Below, one piece after another: positions 59,553 through 64,000 of a DNA stretch of 64,000 nt (position 1 is its first letter; each line of letters begins with the position of its first letter). Under the pieces are notes generated by a model. It had not been told where the DNA came from. It did no database searches and saw only the letters and a program-made list of their open reading frames with translations. The stretch covers positions 4,257-68,256 of the forward strand of contig JADJFK010000022.1 in NCBI GenBank assembly GCA_016708585.1. The letters are read 5' to 3'. Made by a program: the position numbers and the translations under genes. This DNA is from Sulfuritalea sp. Its GTDB lineage: Bacteria; Pseudomonadota; Gammaproteobacteria; Burkholderiales; Rhodocyclaceae.

Positions 59553-59588
59553 TAGAATTCGCCTGCTTACTGACTCATCGGTCAGTAA
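59553..59588 (+). promoter_or_regulatory. Promoter with TetR-type operator for the second RND operon
   Basis: TAGAAT at 59553-59558 is a likely -10 (weak -35 TTCCGG at 59530). Directly downstream lies a perfect 8-bp inverted repeat, TTACTGAC (59567-59574) and GTCAGTAA (59581-59588), with a 6-base centre. It covers the expected start site, as in TetR/AcrR-repressed efflux operons. No tetR gene is within the window. Confidence 0.6.
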
Positions 59589-59657
59589 CATCGTCGATCA
59601 CGGAAGCCTTGCCCGGCCCCATGGCTATTGCGGCGCTTCCCACTAAGAGAAACCTCC

Positions 59658-60812
59658 ATGCCATCGAAGAAACGACCCGTGGTGATTGCCCTTGCCGTCC
59701 TCGGCCTTGCCGGTCTCGGCGCGTTTGCCTGGTACGCCAACCAGCAGGTTGGCGGTGCGCCGGCGGCCGCTTCCGGCGCCGCCAAACCCGGCGCCCCGGC
59801 CGGCGGCCCGCCCGGCGGCTTCGCCATGGCGGTCGAATTGGCAAGGGTTGCGTCCGGCAGCCTCGATGACGAGGTGAGCGCGGTGGGTTCGCTGAAGTCG
59901 GTGGACTCGGTGGTGCTGCGGCCCGAAGTTACCGGGCGCGTCGCGGCGATCCGTTTTGCCGACGGCCAGAAAGTGGACAAGGGGGCTGTCCTGATCGAAC
60001 TGGATGCCCAGACCCAGACGGCCGAATTGCAGCAGGCCCTGGCCAACCTCGGACTGGCCGAGGCCAACCTGAAGCGCAACGAGGAACTGATCCAGAAAAA
60101 GTTCGTTTCCCAGCGCGCGCTGGACGAAACCCGGGCGCAGCTCAAGGTGCAGGAAGCCGCCGTCGCGCTGGCCCGTGCCAGGCTGGCCAAGATGTCCCTG
60201 CGCGCGCCGTTTGCCGGCGTCGTCGGCCTGCGCAGCGTTTCCGTGGGCGACTACGTCAAGGAAGGCCAGGAGCTGGTCAACTTCGAAGGGCTGGCCGCGC
60301 TGAAGGTGGACTTCCGCCTGCCGGAGATGCACCTGGCCAAACTCGCCAGGGGCCAGCGCGTGGAACTGGCCAGCGACGCCATGCCGGGCAAGCGCTTTGC
60401 CGCGACGGTCGATGCGATCGATCCGCTGGTCGATGCCAGCGGCCGCTCGCTGGCCGTGCGCGCCCGGCTCGACAATCCGGACGGCGCCTTGCGTCCCGGC
60501 ATGTTCGTCCGCGTGCGCCTGGTGTTCGCCCGCCGCGACAACGTGCTGACCATCCCCGAGCAGGCCCTGGTGCCGGCCGCGCAGGGCACCACGGTGTTCG
60601 TCGTCGCCGACGGCAAGGTGAAGCAGACACCGGTGAAGACCGGCCAGCGCCGCGCCGGCAGCGTCGAAATCGTCGACGGCCTGCAGGCGGGCGACAGCGT
60701 CGTTACCGCCGGCCAGCTCAAGCTGCGCGACGGCGCGCCGGTGAAGCCGGTCGATGCGGCGGCGCCGGGCGGCGGCGACATGGCGGGCGGCAAGCCGGCG
60801 CAGGGCCGGTGA
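59658..60812 (+). CDS. RND efflux periplasmic adaptor (second system)
   Basis: 384 aa from the ATG at 59658. One N-terminal helix or uncleaved signal (PVVIALAVLGLAGLGAFAWY), without a lipobox, unlike the adaptor at 42420. Lipoyl half VLRPEVTGRVAAIRFADGQKVDKGAVLIELDA (read in parts), alpha-hairpin LGLAEANLKRNEELIQKKFVSQ, second lipoyl half SLRAPFAGVVGLRSVSVGDYV. The C-terminus is Gly/Pro-rich. It is separated by one base from the pump gene 60814 and is under the TetR-type operator. Confidence 0.91.
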   Translation: MPSKKRPVVIALAVLGLAGLGAFAWYANQQVGGAPAAASGAAKPGAPAGGPPGGFAMAVELARVASGSLDDEVSAVGSLKSVDSVVLRPEVTGRVAAIRFADGQKVDKGAVLIELDAQTQTAELQQALANLGLAEANLKRNEELIQKKFVSQRALDETRAQLKVQEAAVALARARLAKMSLRAPFAGVVGLRSVSVGDYVKEGQELVNFEGLAALKVDFRLPEMHLAKLARGQRVELASDAMPGKRFAATVDAIDPLVDASGRSLAVRARLDNPDGALRPGMFVRVRLVFARRDNVLTIPEQALVPAAQGTTVFVVADGKVKQTPVKTGQRRAGSVEIVDGLQAGDSVVTAGQLKLRDGAPVKPVDAAAPGGGDMAGGKPAQGR

Positions 60813-60813
60813 A

Positions 60814-63800
60814 ATGAGGATCTCCGAACTCTGCATCCAGCGCCCGGTGTTCGCCACCGTGATGAGCCTCACGGTGATGCTGATCGGGATCGTCTCCTAC
60901 ACCCGGCTGCCGGTGCGCGAATATCCGAAAATCGACGAGCCGGTGGTCACCGTCGACACGACCTACCGCGGCGCGTCCGCCGAAATCATCGAGTCGCAGA
61001 TCACCAAGCCGCTGGAGGATTCGCTGGCCGGCATCGAAGGCGTCGATGTGCTGTCGTCCATCTCGCGCGCCGAGAACAGCCAGATTTCGGTGCGTTTCAA
61101 GATCGAGCGCAATCCCGATTCGGCCGCCTCCGACGTGCGCGACCGTGTCGCCCGGGTGCGCTCCAAACTGCCGCAGACCATCGAGGAACCGGTGATCGCC
61201 AAGGTCGAGGCCGACGCCAACCCGGTGATCTGGGTGGCCTTTTCCTCCGACCAGCATTCGCCGCTGGAAGTCACCGACGTCGCCAGCCGCATCGTCAAGC
61301 CGCGCCTGCAGACCTTGCCCGGCGCCGCCGACGTGCGCATCTTCGGCGACCGCAAGTTCGCCATGCGCGTCTGGCTCGACCGCGAGCGGCTGGCGGCGCA
61401 CAACCTGACGCCGGCCGACATCGAGGACGCGTTGCGCAAACAGAACATCGAAGTCCCCGCCGGCCGCATCGAAAGCGTCCAGCGCGAGTTCTCGGTGGTC
61501 GCCCAGACCGACCTCGGCAAGCCGGAACAGTTCGAGCAGGTGGTGGTGCGCGCCCCCACCGCGGCCAGCCCCTACCCGGTGAAGATCCGCGACATCGGCC
61601 GCGTCGAAATCGGCGCCGCCAGCGAACGCAGCTCGGTGCGCTTCAACGGCCGCAGCGCGGTGGCGCTGGGCGTCATCAAGCAGGCCACCGCCAATCCGCT
61701 CGACCTGTCGCGGGCGCTGCGCGCGGAGCTGCCGCGCGTCACCCGGGACCTGCCGCAGGGCATGGAGGCGCGGATCGCCTACGACTCGTCGATCTTCATC
61801 GAACGCTCGATCGAGGCGGTGTTCACCACCATCGGCGAGGCGATCCTGCTGGTGGTGCTGATCATCTTCTTCTTCCTGCGCAACGTGCGGGCGACGCTGA
61901 TTCCGCTGGTGACCATCCCGGTCTCGCTGGTCGGCGCCTTCGCCATCATGTTCGTGCTCGGTTTCACGGTGAATACGCTGACCCTGCTGGCGCTGGTGCT
62001 GGCCATCGGCCTGGTGGTCGATGACGCGATCGTGGTGCTGGAGAACATCTTCCGCCACATCGAACAGGGCATGGACCGCCGCCAGGCGGCGCTGCTCGGC
62101 GCGAAGGAAATCGGCTTCGCCGTGGTGGCGATGACGCTGACGCTGGCGGCGGTGTATGCCCCGGTCGCCTTCATGACCGGTCGCACCGGCAAGCTTTTCG
62201 TCGAATTCGCGCTGACCCTGGCCGGGGCGGTAATCGTTTCCGGCTTCGTCGCGCTGACGCTGTCGCCGATGATGAGCTCGCTGCTGCTGACCCACGAAAA
62301 ACAGCACGGCAAGGCCTTTCTCGCCATCGAGGGCTTCCTCCACGGCGTGACCGAAGGCTATCGGCGCATCCTCGCCGCCTCGCTCAAGCGGCGCTGGATT
62401 GTGCTGCTGGCCTTCGTCCTGGTCGCCGGTGCCGGGGTGTTCTTCCTCAAGGCGCTGAAGTCGGAACTGGCGCCGGTGGAGGACCGCGGCGTGATCCTCG
62501 GCGTCTTCCTCGGACCGGAGGGGGCGACGCTGGACTACACCGCCAAGTACGCAAAACAGCTGGAAGGGATCTACAGCCAGACCAGGGATGTCGAGCGCTA
62601 TTTCGTCGTCGCCGGCAATCCGACGGTCTCGCAGGGCATCTCCTTCATCGGCCTCACCGACTGGAACGCCCGCGAGCGCCGCTCGCCCGACATCGCCAGG
62701 GAATTGCAGCCGAAGTTCTTCGGCATACCCGGCGTGCTGGCCTTCCCGGTGACGCCGCCTTCGCTCGGCCAGAACCCGCGCGAGCGGCCGGTCAATTTCG
62801 TGGTGATCACCTCGGCCTCCTACGCCGAACTGCAAGGCATCACCAATCGCCTGCTCGGCGAGTTCGCCAAAAATCCGGGACTGACCAACGTCGACACCGA
62901 CCTCAAGCTGAACAAGCCGGAACTGTCGGTCGCCGTCGACCGCGAGCGCGCCGCCGACCTCGGCGTTGCCATCGAGACCGTCGGCCGCACCCTGGAGACC
63001 ATGCTCGGCGGTCGCCAGGTGACGCGCTACAAGCAGGACGGCGAGCAGTACGACGTGATCGTGCAGGTGGCGGCCACGGACCGCACCACCCCGGCCGACG
63101 TCGGCGGCACCTTCGTCCGCGCCAACGGCGGGCAGATGGTGCCGCTCGACAGCCTGGTCCGCGTGAACGAGACGGTCAGCCCGCGCGAACTCAACCACTT
63201 CGGCCAGCGCCGCGCCGTGACCATCACCGCCAACCTGGCGCCGGGCTATGCCATGGGCGAGGCGCTGGCCTTCATGGAGGGCGCCGCCGCGCGCATCCTG
63301 CCGGCCGGCTACGCCGTCGATTACAACGGCCAGTCGCGCGAGTTCAAGGTTTCGTCGAGCTCGCTGGCGCTGACCTTCGTCCTCGCCCTGGCCTTCATCT
63401 ACCTGGTGCTGGCGGCGCAGTTCGAAAGCTTCCGCGACCCCTTCATCATCATGCTGACCGTGCCCCTGTCGATGACCGGCGCCCTGCTGGCCCTGTGGGC
63501 CAGCGGCGGCACGCTCAACGTGTATAGCCAGATCGGCCTGGTGACGCTGGTCGGCCTGATCACCAAGCACGGCATCCTGATCGTCGAATTCGCCAACCAG
63601 CTGCGCGCCCAGGGCCGCGAGCGGACACCGGCGGTGATCGAATCGGCGGTGCTGCGCCTGCGGCCGATCCTGATGACCACCGGCGCCATGGTGCTCGGCG
63701 CCGTGCCGCTGGCCTTCGCCAGCGGCGCCGGCGCGGAATCGCGCCAGCAGATCGGCTGGGTCATCGTCGGCGGCCTGCTGCTCGGCACCTTCTTCACCCT

Positions 63801-63888
63801 GTTCGTGGTGCCGACCGTGTATTCCTACCTCTCCGGCAGGCATGTCGCGGAGGACGACGCCGACGCGGTGGCGGTGGCCGGGGAGTGA
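60814..63888 (+). CDS. RND efflux pump (second system, HAE1/MdtB-like)
   Basis: 1024 aa from the ATG at 60814, with preceding sequence belonging to the adaptor in another frame. MRISELCIQRPVFATVMSL is the family start. The acidic pair is in GLVVDDAIVVLENIFRHI and the partner Lys in LVGLITKHGILIVEFANQL, where Lys-His replaces Lys-Asn of the first pump; this style is common in the MexW/MdtB-like group. Full length and intact. No outer-membrane factor follows within the 112 bases to the window end, so it may share the OprM-like channel at 46831 or have one further on. Confidence 0.93.
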   Translation: MRISELCIQRPVFATVMSLTVMLIGIVSYTRLPVREYPKIDEPVVTVDTTYRGASAEIIESQITKPLEDSLAGIEGVDVLSSISRAENSQISVRFKIERNPDSAASDVRDRVARVRSKLPQTIEEPVIAKVEADANPVIWVAFSSDQHSPLEVTDVASRIVKPRLQTLPGAADVRIFGDRKFAMRVWLDRERLAAHNLTPADIEDALRKQNIEVPAGRIESVQREFSVVAQTDLGKPEQFEQVVVRAPTAASPYPVKIRDIGRVEIGAASERSSVRFNGRSAVALGVIKQATANPLDLSRALRAELPRVTRDLPQGMEARIAYDSSIFIERSIEAVFTTIGEAILLVVLIIFFFLRNVRATLIPLVTIPVSLVGAFAIMFVLGFTVNTLTLLALVLAIGLVVDDAIVVLENIFRHIEQGMDRRQAALLGAKEIGFAVVAMTLTLAAVYAPVAFMTGRTGKLFVEFALTLAGAVIVSGFVALTLSPMMSSLLLTHEKQHGKAFLAIEGFLHGVTEGYRRILAASLKRRWIVLLAFVLVAGAGVFFLKALKSELAPVEDRGVILGVFLGPEGATLDYTAKYAKQLEGIYSQTRDVERYFVVAGNPTVSQGISFIGLTDWNARERRSPDIARELQPKFFGIPGVLAFPVTPPSLGQNPRERPVNFVVITSASYAELQGITNRLLGEFAKNPGLTNVDTDLKLNKPELSVAVDRERAADLGVAIETVGRTLETMLGGRQVTRYKQDGEQYDVIVQVAATDRTTPADVGGTFVRANGGQMVPLDSLVRVNETVSPRELNHFGQRRAVTITANLAPGYAMGEALAFMEGAAARILPAGYAVDYNGQSREFKVSSSSLALTFVLALAFIYLVLAAQFESFRDPFIIMLTVPLSMTGALLALWASGGTLNVYSQIGLVTLVGLITKHGILIVEFANQLRAQGRERTPAVIESAVLRLRPILMTTGAMVLGAVPLAFASGAGAESRQQIGWVIVGGLLLGTFFTLFVVPTVYSYLSGRHVAEDDADAVAVAGE

Positions 63889-64000
63889 GCCCACTCGCTT
63901 GCCCGGAGGGAAGAAGAATGGCGGCTTGGGTGCTTGTGCGCGTAGGCCGGCTGCGGATCGCAACCTGACTGAATGGCCGGTTTTTCAAAGACTGGCGGTC
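63889..64000. other. Right-edge tail, no gene seen
   Basis: 112 bases after the second RND pump. No start codon with supported coding sequence. GGCCGG followed by TTTTTC near 63976-63985 hints at a weak terminator, but only a 4-bp stem could be drawn. Confidence 0.3.

Noticed and set aside
60718..63963. A very long open frame (over 1000 codons) antisense to the second RND pump
   Set aside because: Composition is that of a shadow frame (Arg, Gly, Ala, His, Asp rich), and the sense frame is a clear pump with all motifs. High GC3 removes stops from the antisense frame.
1..64000. CRISPR arrays, tRNA or rRNA genes, transposases, phage genes
   Set aside because: No regularly spaced repeats, no cloverleaf or CCA end, and no transposase, integrase or capsid motif was found by eye.

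Overview
The window reads as chromosomal DNA of a betaproteobacterium, most likely Rhodocyclales or a close relative. The support is high GC with strongly GC-biased third codon positions, the order mlaFEDACB-ABC transporter-ibaG-murA-hisGD, the short HisZ-dependent form of HisG, a his/hinT/tatABC association, and a korCAB set of the kind known from anaerobic aromatic degraders such as Thauera and Azoarcus. No rRNA, tRNA, CRISPR array, transposase or phage gene was seen.

Layout. (1) 1-14226, minus strand: an MSHA-type pilus or type II-like assembly locus, transcribed from an NtrC-type response regulator (14226) through mshM, mshL, mshN, mshE, mshG and MshI/J/K-like genes to a large prepilin-like protein that runs off the left edge. 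(2) 14407-20297, plus: the Mla phospholipid-transport operon, an ABC-2 exporter pair and ibaG. (3) 20290-27851: murA and histidine biosynthesis hisG-D-(C)-B-H-A-F-I, with hisC inverted inside the operon. (4) 27891-49194: a 21.7-kb block between hisI and hisE. It holds ppk2, a small K+ channel, two SulP transporters, an ATP-grasp/TVP38 pair, an operon GNAT-phosphate acyltransferase-DUF3141-FabI, a complete tripartite RND pump and a periplasmic amino-acid-binding protein. (5) 49568-51819: hisE-hinT-tatABC, the other half of the interrupted his cluster. (6) 51872-63888: a HAD phosphatase, korCAB, a DegQ/DegS-like protease, a Nif3-like protein and a second RND pump (no outer-membrane partner) behind a TetR-type palindrome.

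The signal no ordinary gene call explains is a 25-bp dispersed element with core TCGCCGGCGCCGACTTT. It occurs about eight times in both orientations. Four copies are intergenic and four lie in frame inside genes: murA, tatB, the Nif3-like gene and the linker of mshN. It has no stop codon in any of six frames. In murA it coincides with a 7-residue insertion relative to E. coli MurA recalled from memory. It resembles a protein-tolerated miniature repeat.

Three genes are broken by small indels: the left-edge gene at about 73-84, mlaE at about 15693-15696 and hisB in the G run at 24917-24920. All neighbours are intact and two of the three lie at homopolymers, so assembly or sequencing errors are more likely than decay. 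Long ORFs antisense to real genes are GC-bias shadows and were left out.
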